From an uncultured Bacilli bacterium (GTDB lineage Bacteria > Bacillota_I > Bacilli_A > RF39 > UBA660), in NCBI GenBank assembly GCA_934101275.1, contig CAKOQM010000036.1, positions 1-14,098 on the forward strand: a stretch of DNA of 14,098 nt, given 5' to 3'. Below are positions 7,049 to 13,947 of this stretch, piece by piece (position 1 is the first letter of the stretch; every line of letters begins with the position of its first letter). The translations under genes and the position numbers were made by a program. The notes beneath the pieces were generated by a model. That model ran no database searches, had not been told where the DNA came from, and saw only the letters and a program-made list of their open reading frames with translations.

Positions 7049-9685
7049 TTACAACCAGTTTCCAAATTTCTTAATATATATTTTCTTTACAATTTGAACT
7101 AAAATTACATATAAAACAGTTAAGCCTACTACTAGCACATAGTATAATGGTGGCAATAATTCAAAATGAAAAGATTTAATATTATGTAAAACTATTGGAG
7201 CAAGTATTGTCCCTACTATCGTAACTGTCGTTAAACACATTAATATAGGATTTGCTTTTGACTGAACGAAAGGAACTTTGGACGTCCTGATAAAATGAAT
7301 AATCAAAGTTTCACTTATCAAACACTCCACAAACCAAGCCGTTTGAAAATAACTTTCACTTGCCATTTGGTTGTAACCAAGGATAAACCAAAAACTTAAA
7401 AAAGCTAAAACATCAATAATAGAACTTACTGGTCCCATCACATTCATGAATGTTCCTAATCCTTTCGTGTTCCACTTTTTAGGTTTAAGTAAAAATTCTT
7501 CATCAACATTATCATAAGGTATACCGATTTGAGAAAAATCATACAAGAAATCTTGAATCAACATTTGAATAGGTAATAATGGCAAAAATGGTAAGAAAAT
7601 ACTGGCAAGAAAAATACTAAAGACATCACCGAAATCAGAACTTAAAGCCATTTTCATATATTTTATGATGTTACCGTATACTTTTCTTCCTTCGATAACC
7701 CCATTAAACACAACTTTTAAACTTTTTTCTAATAGAATGATATCACTTGCTTCTTTAGCAATATCTGTGGCTGTATTGACACAGATTCCTACATCCGCAT
7801 TATGTAATGATGGGGCATCGTTTACACCATCACCCATATAACCAACAACGTGGCCATTTTGTCTAAGTATTTTTATTATTCTCTCTTTTTGTAAAGGATT
7901 CATTCTAGCAAAAACATTTACTTCTTCTACCTTTTTAGAAAGTTTGGTATCATCCATTTTATCAATATCTGAACCAAGTAATATTTCTTTATTTTCTATT
8001 CCTACTAAATGGCAAATATTTTCTGTAGCATAAGGATTATCCCCGGTCAAAATTTTAGTGGTTATGCCATATTCATTTAACTTTTGAATAGTACTTTTAA
8101 CTTCTTTTTTAGGTGGATCTAAAAAAGCAACAAACCCGATAAAGGTCATATCTTTTTCATCATTACTATCAAAAATATCTTTACCGCGATATTCTTTTTT
8201 AGAAGCAAGTGCAATGACTTGCATGCCCTCTTTAGCAAGGCTTTCAGCATTTTTATTAATACTTTCCAGCATATCTTTTGTTAACGGTTTATATGTTTCA
8301 TTAATCTTAACATCCTTACAAACCTTTAATATTTCCTCTAAAGCTCCTTTGGTAATGATTCTATAATGGTTTTCATGTTTAACAACAACACCTACTTTTT
8401 TTCTAGTGTAGTCAAAGGGTATTTCATCTATTTTTTCATAAGTCACGATTTGATCTTTTATCTTATGTTCGAGACCATAAGTTATAATCGCTTTATCAAC
8501 CAGATTTTTCATGCCCGTACTATAGTAACTATTTAAAAAAGCATATTCTAATATAGATAAATCTTCTTTTCCTTCAACATTGATGTATTTTTGTAAAACA
8601 ATTTTATCTAAGGTTAATGTTCCTGTTTTGTCAGTACATAAAACATCAATAGCGCCCAAATTTTGAATAGCTTGAATGTTTTTTACTAATGTTTTTTTCT
8701 TTGCAAGCGTTTTTGTTCCTTTAGTTAAATTAACATTCACAATCATAGGTAACATCGTTGGCGTAATACCTACCGCGACAGACAAAGAAAATAAAATGGC
8801 CTCTAAAATATCTTTACGAATAAAAGCGTAAATGAAAAAGACAGCGATGGAAACCACAACCATATATTTAATTAATAATTTCGTGATTTCATTCATTCCT
8901 TTTTCAAAATTTGTCATTTCTCTTTTGTTATCAATTTGTTTACCCATGCTTCCTAGATAAGTTTTAAAGCCTGTATTAACAACAACAGCAATTGCATTAC
9001 CACTTATAACACTTGTTCCCATCAAGCATACATTCGATAAAGAAAATATTTCATTCGTATCATTAAATAAGTTTTTTTTCTCAATCGGTGCACTTTCTCC
9101 TGTAAAAACAGATTGATTTAAAAATAAATCCTTATTTTCTATAATAATGACATCGGCTGGAATAATAGCCCCAGCATTTAAATGAATAATATCTCCTTTA
9201 ACAACTTTTTCTGTTCTAAGACTTACTTCTTTACCGTTTCTTAAAACAATTGCTGTTGAAAACATTTCACTTTTTAATTTTCTATTAAACTTATAAGTAG
9301 AATAATTTTGGAAGAATTTTATCATCGCACTTATAAAACCAATTGCTAAAATAATAATCGTACCTATCGTATCACTGCCGACTAATCTATTTATTATCGC
9401 TAAAAGAAGGAGAATAAAAATAAATTTATCATTAAAAGAATTTATAAAGAAATATATAAAGGAGTGTTTATCATCTTTAACAACAACATTTTCACCATCT
9501 TTTTCTAAACGTAAATTAGCTTCTTTTGTTGTTAAACCTTTTTCTATATTTGTATTAAATTCTTGTAATATTTCTTCTTTTGATTTCTTGGCAATATTTA
9601 TATATTTTTCTAATATTTTATCGTCATTGTTATTTATCAAATTTTTATTTTTTAATTTGCTTTTTATGAAAAATAATCTTATCAT
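7049..9685 (-). CDS. mgtA: MgtA-type P3B Mg2+ P-type ATPase
   Basis: The 878-residue protein has P3B architecture: a soluble N-terminus with EGL-type cation-ATPase motif (KGLTTKEANLRL), ten membrane segments, TGES (195-198), DKTGTLT (Asp352), KGALEEIL (446-453), TGDNPYAT (548-555), and GDGVNDAPSLHNADVG (618-633). The membrane signature AVGITPTMLPMIV (304-316) and LYDFSQIGIPYDNVDEE (714-730) place it with MgtA/MgtB, which import Mg2+ into the cytosol with ATP. Compared with my memory of the E. coli protein, the conserved Glu of TPEMLP is Thr310, and three Asn in the M5-M6 region are Asp (Asp684, Asp687, Asp712). The start has GAGG nine bases upstream. It is a single-gene unit with its own terminator. 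No M-box Mg2+ riboswitch fits in the 168 bases before it. Substrate could differ given the changed site. Confidence 0.88.
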   Translation of the reverse strand: MIRLFFIKSKLKNKNLINNNDDKILEKYINIAKKSKEEILQEFNTNIEKGLTTKEANLRLEKDGENVVVKDDKHSFIYFFINSFNDKFIFILLLLAIINRLVGSDTIGTIIILAIGFISAMIKFFQNYSTYKFNRKLKSEMFSTAIVLRNGKEVSLRTEKVVKGDIIHLNAGAIIPADVIIIENKDLFLNQSVFTGESAPIEKKNLFNDTNEIFSLSNVCLMGTSVISGNAIAVVVNTGFKTYLGSMGKQIDNKREMTNFEKGMNEITKLLIKYMVVVSIAVFFIYAFIRKDILEAILFSLSVAVGITPTMLPMIVNVNLTKGTKTLAKKKTLVKNIQAIQNLGAIDVLCTDKTGTLTLDKIVLQKYINVEGKEDLSILEYAFLNSYYSTGMKNLVDKAIITYGLEHKIKDQIVTYEKIDEIPFDYTRKKVGVVVKHENHYRIITKGALEEILKVCKDVKINETYKPLTKDMLESINKNAESLAKEGMQVIALASKKEYRGKDIFDSNDEKDMTFIGFVAFLDPPKKEVKSTIQKLNEYGITTKILTGDNPYATENICHLVGIENKEILLGSDIDKMDDTKLSKKVEEVNVFARMNPLQKERIIKILRQNGHVVGYMGDGVNDAPSLHNADVGICVNTATDIAKEASDIILLEKSLKVVFNGVIEGRKVYGNIIKYMKMALSSDFGDVFSIFLASIFLPFLPLLPIQMLIQDFLYDFSQIGIPYDNVDEEFLLKPKKWNTKGLGTFMNVMGPVSSIIDVLAFLSFWFILGYNQMASESYFQTAWFVECLISETLIIHFIRTSKVPFVQSKANPILMCLTTVTIVGTILAPIVLHNIKSFHFELLPPLYYVLVVGLTVLYVILVQIVKKIYIKKFGNWL

Positions 9686-9726
9686 GTTCTGCTTACCTCA
9701 CTTTTATATTCTAATTCTATCTTTAT

Positions 9727-9777
9727 TTTACATTAATATTTTCTAATCATCGCTATTTTTTGATAAGTTTACATTAA
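9727..9777. repeat. Direct repeat TTTACATTAA upstream of mgtA
   Basis: The 10-base word TTTACATTAA occurs at 9727-9736 and 9768-9777, exactly 41 bases apart (about four helical turns), in the short region between the divergent mgtA and GNAT genes. It may be a regulator binding pair for mgtA, but in such AT-rich DNA chance is a serious alternative. Confidence 0.3.
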
Positions 9778-9804
9778 AAACTATACTATTTTGACATTGT
9801 TTTT

Positions 9805-9829
9805 AAAAAACCAGATTGTCTAGTTTTTT
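9805..9829. terminator. Terminator-like dyad between divergent genes
   Basis: AAAAAACCAGA (9805-9815) and TCTAGTTTTTT (9819-9829) form an 11-bp dyad with a 3-base loop and one mismatch. On the minus strand the mismatch becomes a G.U pair, so the hairpin is fully paired there and ends in six U residues. It has the form of an intrinsic terminator, yet lies in a divergent promoter region. It could insulate mgtA from antisense transcription, be a relic of a former minus-strand neighbour, or act as an operator. Confidence 0.45.
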
Positions 9830-9839
9830 ACCATTCCTA

Positions 9840-9848
9840 TGATATAAT
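9840..9848 (+). promoter_or_regulatory. Extended -10 promoter of the GNAT cassette
   Basis: TGATATAAT is a perfect extended -10 (TG-N-TATAAT). No convincing -35 is seen at the right distance, as allowed for extended -10 promoters. The transcript should start near 9854-9856, which argues against a TTG at 9854 as start codon of the following gene. Confidence 0.6.
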
Positions 9849-9871
9849 TATAATTGAAAGATGGTGATTAT

Positions 9872-10687
9872 GTGGTAAAGGTAAATCATCCTATATTTAG
9901 TAATAATGATTTTAAAAATGATTATTATAAATATTTTTTATATGGAAATTTATGTGAAAGAAAATTTTATGATATAGAAACTGATAATTCAAATTATGCA
10001 ATATTTATTTTTTATAATCAAGATAACGAAACATTAATCCCTAGTGGAGATGTTTGGTTTTGGACAAAAAAAGATATATCTAAAGAAAAGTTAGAAGAGT
10101 CGATGTCATTATTACCTGCAGAAGGAAATATTATTTATAAATCTGAAATTAATGATTTTATGAGTGATAGTAATGGTATTAATATCAATGAATTTGTTGA
10201 AATAAATGGATGTTATAAATGTATAAATCCTCAAAAGCCTAAAAGAACAGTTGATTGCAAAATAGAGAAAGTTTCGATTGAAGATAAAGAAGAGTTAATT
10301 GATTTGTGGATACAAAATGGTAAAGAATGGGAATATGATTTTAGTCGTGATGATGTTGAAAAATGGATTATAAATTGGATTAATGATAATAATTTTTATG
10401 TTTATAAAAAAGATAATAAGATAATATGTTTTGCAACATATCAAATTATTGATAATTATGCTAGAGTAGAACATGCATATACAAGAAAAGAATATCGTGG
10501 TAATGGTTATATGGCAAATTTAATATATGATATGACAAGTATTATTTTAAATAATAATTTAATACCAGTTTTACAAACTGATATAAATTATGAATCATCA
10601 AACAAGTCTTATCAAAATGTTGGGTATAAATTGGAAGATGTTTTAGTTAAAACTAATTTCAATAAAAGATTCACTAAAAGTTTATAG
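9872..10687 (+). CDS. GNAT-family acetyltransferase with an unassigned N-terminal half
   Basis: The C-terminal half (about residues 130-265) is a GNAT domain. It has the beta4 strand and motif A with RKEYRGNGYMANLIYDM (acetyl-CoA loop RGNGYM at about 209-214) and a motif-B end SSNKSYQNVGYKL typical of the family. It should transfer an acyl group from acyl-CoA to an unknown amine. The N-terminal 125 residues are not recognised; a degenerate second GNAT half is possible. The frame is open from a TTG at 9854, but that codon falls at the predicted transcript start. The GTG at 9872 follows a near-complete Shine-Dalgarno (GAAAGATGGTGAT) and is chosen. It is the first of three plus-strand genes, with ten bases before the next. 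No substrate can be named. Confidence 0.75.
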   Translation: MVKVNHPIFSNNDFKNDYYKYFLYGNLCERKFYDIETDNSNYAIFIFYNQDNETLIPSGDVWFWTKKDISKEKLEESMSLLPAEGNIIYKSEINDFMSDSNGININEFVEINGCYKCINPQKPKRTVDCKIEKVSIEDKEELIDLWIQNGKEWEYDFSRDDVEKWIINWINDNNFYVYKKDNKIICFATYQIIDNYARVEHAYTRKEYRGNGYMANLIYDMTSIILNNNLIPVLQTDINYESSNKSYQNVGYKLEDVLVKTNFNKRFTKSL

Positions 10688-10697
10688 GAGTGATAAT

Positions 10698-11414
10698 ATG
10701 CCAAGTTGGGGAATACATTTAAAGTTAGCAAAAAAGCTCAATAAAAAATTAAATCTAGATAATGATTTATTCACTTTTGGCAATTTAATTCCAGATGTTG
10801 ATAGTGATTCAATATATACAAGAAAAGATGCTCATTATTATACTGGTATAAGATTTAAAAAATGTCCAAATGAATTAGTAATAGATTTAAATAAATTTCT
10901 AAATGATTACAAAGACAGATTTAAAAATCCAATGATTATAGGTTATTATTGTCATATATTAACTGATGAATTTTATAATGAATATATATACACTAATAAA
11001 TGGATTCAAGATGAAAATAAAAATGTAATTGGTATTAAATGTGATGATGGTAATGTTATTGATGTATCTGAAAATTTTAGAGAATCTCTTAAATATAAAC
11101 ATAGTGATTTAGAAAAATATGGAAGATATATTTATAATAATGAAGAATTATTTATTCCTAATAATGTAGATAAAATATTTAATAATGCATCTATTTTAAA
11201 TGATAACTTTTATTCACAAGAAAATATTGAACATAGAATTGATTATTTAAATAATGGTGAATTTAAAGAGTTTAATAAATTAAGTGAAGATGATATAAAT
11301 AATGAAAATATATATTTATTATTTAATCAAAAAGAATTAGATGAATTATTCGATGATTGTTATTTATACATATTAAACAAATTAAAGGAAGAATGTATTA
11401 TTAATGAAAACTAA
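10698..11414 (+). CDS. Zinc-dependent phospholipase C-like protein
   Basis: The 238-residue protein opens with MPSWGIHLKLAKKL, then has FGNLIPDVDSD, DAHYY and GYYCHILTDEFYN. Candidate metal ligands are His7, Asp33, Asp35, His46, His86 and Asp90, in the helical order expected of the zinc-dependent phospholipase C family (PF00882-like). There is no signal peptide, so unlike secreted clostridial PLCs it should act in the cytoplasm, as is common for the uncharacterised members of this family. Residues 100-238 are rich in Asn, Asp and Glu and not recognised. AGGAG lies seven bases before the ATG. The gene overlaps the next by 11 bases. Phosphodiesterase or phosphatase activity on a small molecule is a reasonable guess; the true substrate is unknown. 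Confidence 0.65.
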   Translation: MPSWGIHLKLAKKLNKKLNLDNDLFTFGNLIPDVDSDSIYTRKDAHYYTGIRFKKCPNELVIDLNKFLNDYKDRFKNPMIIGYYCHILTDEFYNEYIYTNKWIQDENKNVIGIKCDDGNVIDVSENFRESLKYKHSDLEKYGRYIYNNEELFIPNNVDKIFNNASILNDNFYSQENIEHRIDYLNNGEFKEFNKLSEDDINNENIYLLFNQKELDELFDDCYLYILNKLKEECIINEN

Positions 11415-12258
11415 AGAAGATTATATAAATTATGCTAATAGAACTTTTAAAGGAAAAGCATTAGAATTAGTATTAAATAATATAGAATTATTTTATGATG
11501 ATACTGTAGTTGATACTAAAAACAAATATTCTCTGGGAGAAGAAGTATTTTTAAAAAAAGAAACTTTTATGCATGGAATAAGAGAAGGATTTGGAGAGTT
11601 TGATTGGATAGTAGATAATGGATTTATTAGCACAGACTTTTCTGAAATTGCAATTCCTGGACAAAACAAAATAAAAAATAGTGTTGGCGTATGGAATATA
11701 AAAGAAGATATGAAGTTAAAAGATTATATTGTAGATTATAGTGGATTTACTATTGTATGTAAAAAAGGTAGAGGTTTAGAAGCCTATCAGGAAAGTTTTC
11801 TAATCCCATATCATAAATTTGATGAAATTACAGAGAAAGTTAATGATGATCCAGAAACTTATATTTGGTGGGGAGATAAAACAAAGGAAGTTACATATTT
11901 ACCAAGTTTAGTATCTAATAAATCTCAAGTAGCATTTATACTAAATACAGATAGTGATTATGCAAAAAAAATATCATATGGAGATGTTTGGAATACTGAA
12001 TTAGAAGCTGAAACTTTAGAAGAATTTTTAGATTATAGATATTATCCAAAATTTATTGATTTAAGATTTAATAAAGATGCTTCTACAACTGATAGAGAAT
12101 CAGCAATTATGTTTGGATTGCCTTCTAAACTAATTGAAGGTGTATTAGTAGGAAGAAAGTTTGAAAATGATCCAGAAGCTTTAAATAAAATAAAAAATAA
12201 ATTACCAAATTGCTATATTTGTAATGTAGATGGAAAAGTAATCGTTGGTAATAAATAA
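11404..12258 (+). CDS. Protein of unknown family, possible ADP-ribosyltransferase-like core
   Basis: I do not recognise this 284-residue protein. It is soluble, acidic, and without signal or membrane segments. Some features recall ADP-ribosyltransferase folds: FMHGI (His57) followed by DWIVDNGFISTDF (Ser76-Thr77), resembling the H...I..GF.ST pattern, and near the C-terminus TDRESAIMFGLPSKLIEGVLVG (229-250). This last segment resembles the E-containing strand followed by P..I.GV.V seen in several ART-like enzymes, with Glu232 as candidate catalytic residue. The middle has a Trp-rich segment (YIWWGD, 153-158). It starts inside the end of the PLC-like gene; AAAGGAAG lies 12-13 bases upstream, a long spacing that suggests translational coupling. 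It ends at a strong terminator. The ART idea is weak inference; an unrelated fold is quite possible. Confidence 0.4.
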   Translation: MKTKEDYINYANRTFKGKALELVLNNIELFYDDTVVDTKNKYSLGEEVFLKKETFMHGIREGFGEFDWIVDNGFISTDFSEIAIPGQNKIKNSVGVWNIKEDMKLKDYIVDYSGFTIVCKKGRGLEAYQESFLIPYHKFDEITEKVNDDPETYIWWGDKTKEVTYLPSLVSNKSQVAFILNTDSDYAKKISYGDVWNTELEAETLEEFLDYRYYPKFIDLRFNKDASTTDRESAIMFGLPSKLIEGVLVGRKFENDPEALNKIKNKLPNCYICNVDGKVIVGNK

Positions 12259-12288
12259 AAAAGGTATAAATTCTATTAGGCCTTTTTT
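12257..12288. terminator. Terminator of the GNAT/PLC-like/unknown cassette
   Basis: AAAAAAGG (12257-12264) pairs with CCTTTTTT (12281-12288), an 8-bp stem with a 16-base loop, starting inside the TAA stop of the last cassette gene. The A-rich left arm lets it work on both strands. Confidence 0.75.
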
Positions 12289-12318
12289 GTTTGAAAAAAA
12301 TTAATGACATTCTAATAT

Positions 12319-12347
12319 TTGTCAACAATAAATTTTTGTGTTATATT
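12319..12347 (+). promoter_or_regulatory. Plus-strand promoter facing the transposase 3' end
   Basis: TTGTCA (12319-12324) and TATATT (12342-12347) are exactly 17 bases apart, a good sigma-A type promoter on the strand opposite the transposase. The predicted start (about 12354) coincides with the first base pairs of the hairpin at 12353-12415. A second candidate, TTGAAA (12391-12396) and TATAAT (12415-12420) with an 18-base spacer, lies just downstream. Confidence 0.5.
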
Positions 12348-12352
12348 AATGC

Positions 12353-12448
12353 ATACTGAAAAGACACGAAATTTCTATTTTTTTAAAATTTTGAAATTAT
12401 GTGCTTATTTAGTATATAATATTAATGTAATCAAGTGGTTTTGATTAC
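12353..12448 (+). ncRNA. Candidate two-hairpin RNA antisense to the transposase end
   Basis: Arms 12353-12375 and 12393-12415 (23 bases each, 17-base loop) pair at 20 of 23 positions as plus-strand RNA, three of them G.U. As minus-strand RNA only 18 pair, so the plus strand is favoured. A second perfect hairpin follows: GTAATCAA (12427-12434), loop GTGGTT, TTGATTAC (12441-12448), which spans the transposase stop codon. A promoter points into this region. No U-rich terminator follows the second hairpin, so the transcript end is unclear. It may be an antisense regulator of the transposase, or DNA structure near the element's end. Confidence 0.35.
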
Positions 12449-13626
12449 CTATCTAATTGTTTGCATAGTACAAAAATTTGTCGAAGAAGTTTAGTTGTAC
12501 ATGCAATTGTTGCAACGTAATGATGTTTTCCTTCATTACGTTTTTTTCTGTAATAAGTTTCAATATCATTTTCTATATGACATACTCTGGTAACACTTAA
12601 AATATTTAATATAGATACAAAAAGAATTTTTCTTAAATATTTGTTTCCAGATTTGGAAATCGGACCTTTTATATTTATAGATTTACCAGATTGCTTTATT
12701 GAAGGATCTAATCCACAGTACGCAGTTAATTCTTTTATGTTTTTAAATCTGTTTATGTCACCAATTTCTGCAATTATTAGTGATGTTGTAAATTCACCAA
12801 TACCAAATATAGAGTTAATACTTTCAAAGTATTTCATTTTCTTCCCTAAAAATATTATTTTATATTTAATTGTTTCTATTTCTTTTTGATAAGTATTAAT
12901 TAATCTTGCAAGTTGTGATAGGTTTGAAGTTATTTCATCATCTTTCGAAACAGATGGATAAGAGTTGATTGCATATTCTTTTATTGTTGCAGGTTTCTTT
13001 TTCCAATGTCTAAAACCATTCTTTTTAAAGAAATTTTGCAATGTATCTATTCTAGTATTAGAAATAATATCAGCATGTGGATATTTTTCAATAAAACTTA
13101 GTGCCAAGTCACTATAAATAGTTTTCTTTTTAAATATTAACTCATATTCAGGAAAACACAAATAAACTAAATTTTTATATCTATTTTTCAAATTAACACA
13201 TAGTTCATCTAAAGCATGATATTGTCTAGATAGAGCATTCATATTTAAATAAATATCATCTGGTTTAATATATTCTCTAAAATCAGTAGTAAAGAATAAT
13301 TCTGACAAAGAGATACAATCTAATTTATCGGTTTTTGTTTTTCTTAAGTTACGTTTATACATTTTTGAGTATAATGCATTAATAACAAATACTTTGAAGT
13401 TGTTTTCTATGAAAAATCTTTCAACAGGTCTATGATAAATACCCGTAGATTCCATTATTACAGAAAAATTATCTAATTTTTGCTTTTTAATTCTATTAAG
13501 TAAATTAGTAAAATCATTAATAGAATGATTAATTTCATACGGTTTAATTAGAACTTCACCACAAGAACTAATTAAAGATATCATACTTTTACCTTTAGCC
13601 ACATCAATGGCTAGAACATTTTGCAT
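12445..13626 (-). CDS. IS110-family transposase (DEDD recombinase)
   Basis: The protein (393 residues from the preferred start) has the two IS110 domains. Numbering from the first ATG at 13632, the N-terminal RuvC-like DEDD domain shows AIDVAKGK (Asp10), MESTGIYHR (Glu61) and KTDKLDC (Asp102, Asp105). The C-terminal Transposase_20 domain shows GIGEFTTSLIIAEIGDINRF (276-295), AYCGLDPSIKQSGKS (304-318) and SKSGNKYLRKIL (326-337). Ser315 of the conserved SG is the likely nucleophile. These enzymes insert a circular intermediate into a target chosen by an RNA transcribed from the element. AAGGA is nine bases before the ATG at 13626 but only three before that at 13632, so 13626 is chosen. No frameshift or missing catalytic residue is seen, so the element may be active. 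Confidence 0.92.
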   Translation of the reverse strand: MQNVLAIDVAKGKSMISLISSCGEVLIKPYEINHSINDFTNLLNRIKKQKLDNFSVIMESTGIYHRPVERFFIENNFKVFVINALYSKMYKRNLRKTKTDKLDCISLSELFFTTDFREYIKPDDIYLNMNALSRQYHALDELCVNLKNRYKNLVYLCFPEYELIFKKKTIYSDLALSFIEKYPHADIISNTRIDTLQNFFKKNGFRHWKKKPATIKEYAINSYPSVSKDDEITSNLSQLARLINTYQKEIETIKYKIIFLGKKMKYFESINSIFGIGEFTTSLIIAEIGDINRFKNIKELTAYCGLDPSIKQSGKSINIKGPISKSGNKYLRKILFVSILNILSVTRVCHIENDIETYYRKKRNEGKHHYVATIACTTKLLRQIFVLCKQLDR

Positions 13627-13639
13627 AAGCATATTTCCT

Positions 13640-13783
13640 TTCGTATACGATTGAACTCTAGAATCTCAATATTCCTCATCACGTTTGTTATATAGGTTTA
13701 AAAATTAATCCTCACATTCTAAAACTAGGATAATAAAAAGAAAAGAGCTATGCCGTCAAAGAAATGGATACAAAGACCCTTGA
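13640..13783 (-). ncRNA. Candidate IS110 bridge RNA in the noncoding left end
   Basis: IS110-group elements encode their target- and donor-binding bridge RNA just upstream of the transposase on the same strand. Here that stretch folds, as minus-strand RNA, into three stem-loops. They are TCAAGG/CTTTGA (13783-13778 with 13761-13756, 16-base loop), ATCCT/AGGAT (13731-13727 with 13712-13708, 14-base loop), and ATTGAG/TTCAAT (13670-13665 with 13655-13650, 9-base loop). Two contain G.U pairs valid only on this strand. The size (about 145 bases) is close to known bridge RNAs. Ends and loop-to-target matches are not established. A perfect 10-bp palindrome TCGTATACGA (13641-13650) precedes the ribosome site. 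Confidence 0.45.
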
Positions 13784-13809
13784 TATAATTTGCCTAAACT
13801 CAATCGCAG

Positions 13810-13847
13810 ATATTTATATTCATTTTTATAAAAATGAATATAAATAT
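13810..13847. repeat. Perfect 38-bp palindrome upstream of trmB
   Basis: ATATTTATATTCATTTTTA (13810-13828) is followed without spacer by its exact reverse complement (13829-13847). A TATAAT (13848-13853) begins at the next base on the plus strand. There is no T tract after it on either strand, so a plain intrinsic terminator is unlikely. It may be an operator, a recombination or insertion hot spot, or a hairpin in a leader RNA. Confidence 0.85.
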
Positions 13848-13891
13848 TATAATGTAAATATCAAAAGTTTCAACTTGTCAAAACTAATCAA

Positions 13892-13921
13892 TTTACTACT
13901 CAGTATTATACGTGCTATAAT
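13892..13921 (+). promoter_or_regulatory. trmB promoter (extended -10)
   Basis: TGCTATAAT (13913-13921) is a perfect extended -10, with a -35-like TTTACT (13892-13897) 18 bases upstream of the TATAAT. The transcript would start near 13928, leaving a short leader of about 20 bases before the trmB ATG. Confidence 0.6.
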
Positions 13922-13947
13922 AAAAAACGAAAAGGACGGACAAAATT

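Larger units (their letters stand above)
12300..13800 (-). mobile_element. IS110-family insertion sequence (ends approximate)
   Basis: An intact IS110-type transposase is flanked by about 150 bases of noncoding, structured DNA on each side. It sits between the cassette terminator (12288) and the trmB promoter (13892). IS110 elements usually have no terminal inverted repeats and make no target duplication, so the exact ends cannot be read here. The numbers given are estimates. On the minus strand a TTGACA (12325-12320) near the probable right end and a TTATAT (13788-13783) near the probable left end could together make the promoter that forms when the element circularises. Confidence 0.6.

Noticed and set aside
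9686..9853. M-box or other Mg2+ riboswitch before mgtA
   Set aside because: The region is short, very AT-rich and shared with the divergent promoter; none of the conserved M-box helices could be seen.
9854..9871. TTG at 9854 as start of the GNAT gene
   Set aside because: It coincides with the transcript start predicted from the extended -10, while GTG at 9872 follows a near-complete Shine-Dalgarno.
12125..12328. Minus-strand open frame over the end of the third cassette gene
   Set aside because: It runs through the terminator and antisense to a gene with good coding character; no ribosome site.
12427..12448. Perfect hairpin over the transposase stop as an intrinsic terminator
   Set aside because: No U tract follows on either strand, so it was treated as part of a structured RNA or DNA element instead.
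12641..12889. Plus-strand open frame inside the transposase
   Set aside because: Antisense shadow of conserved IS110 coding sequence.
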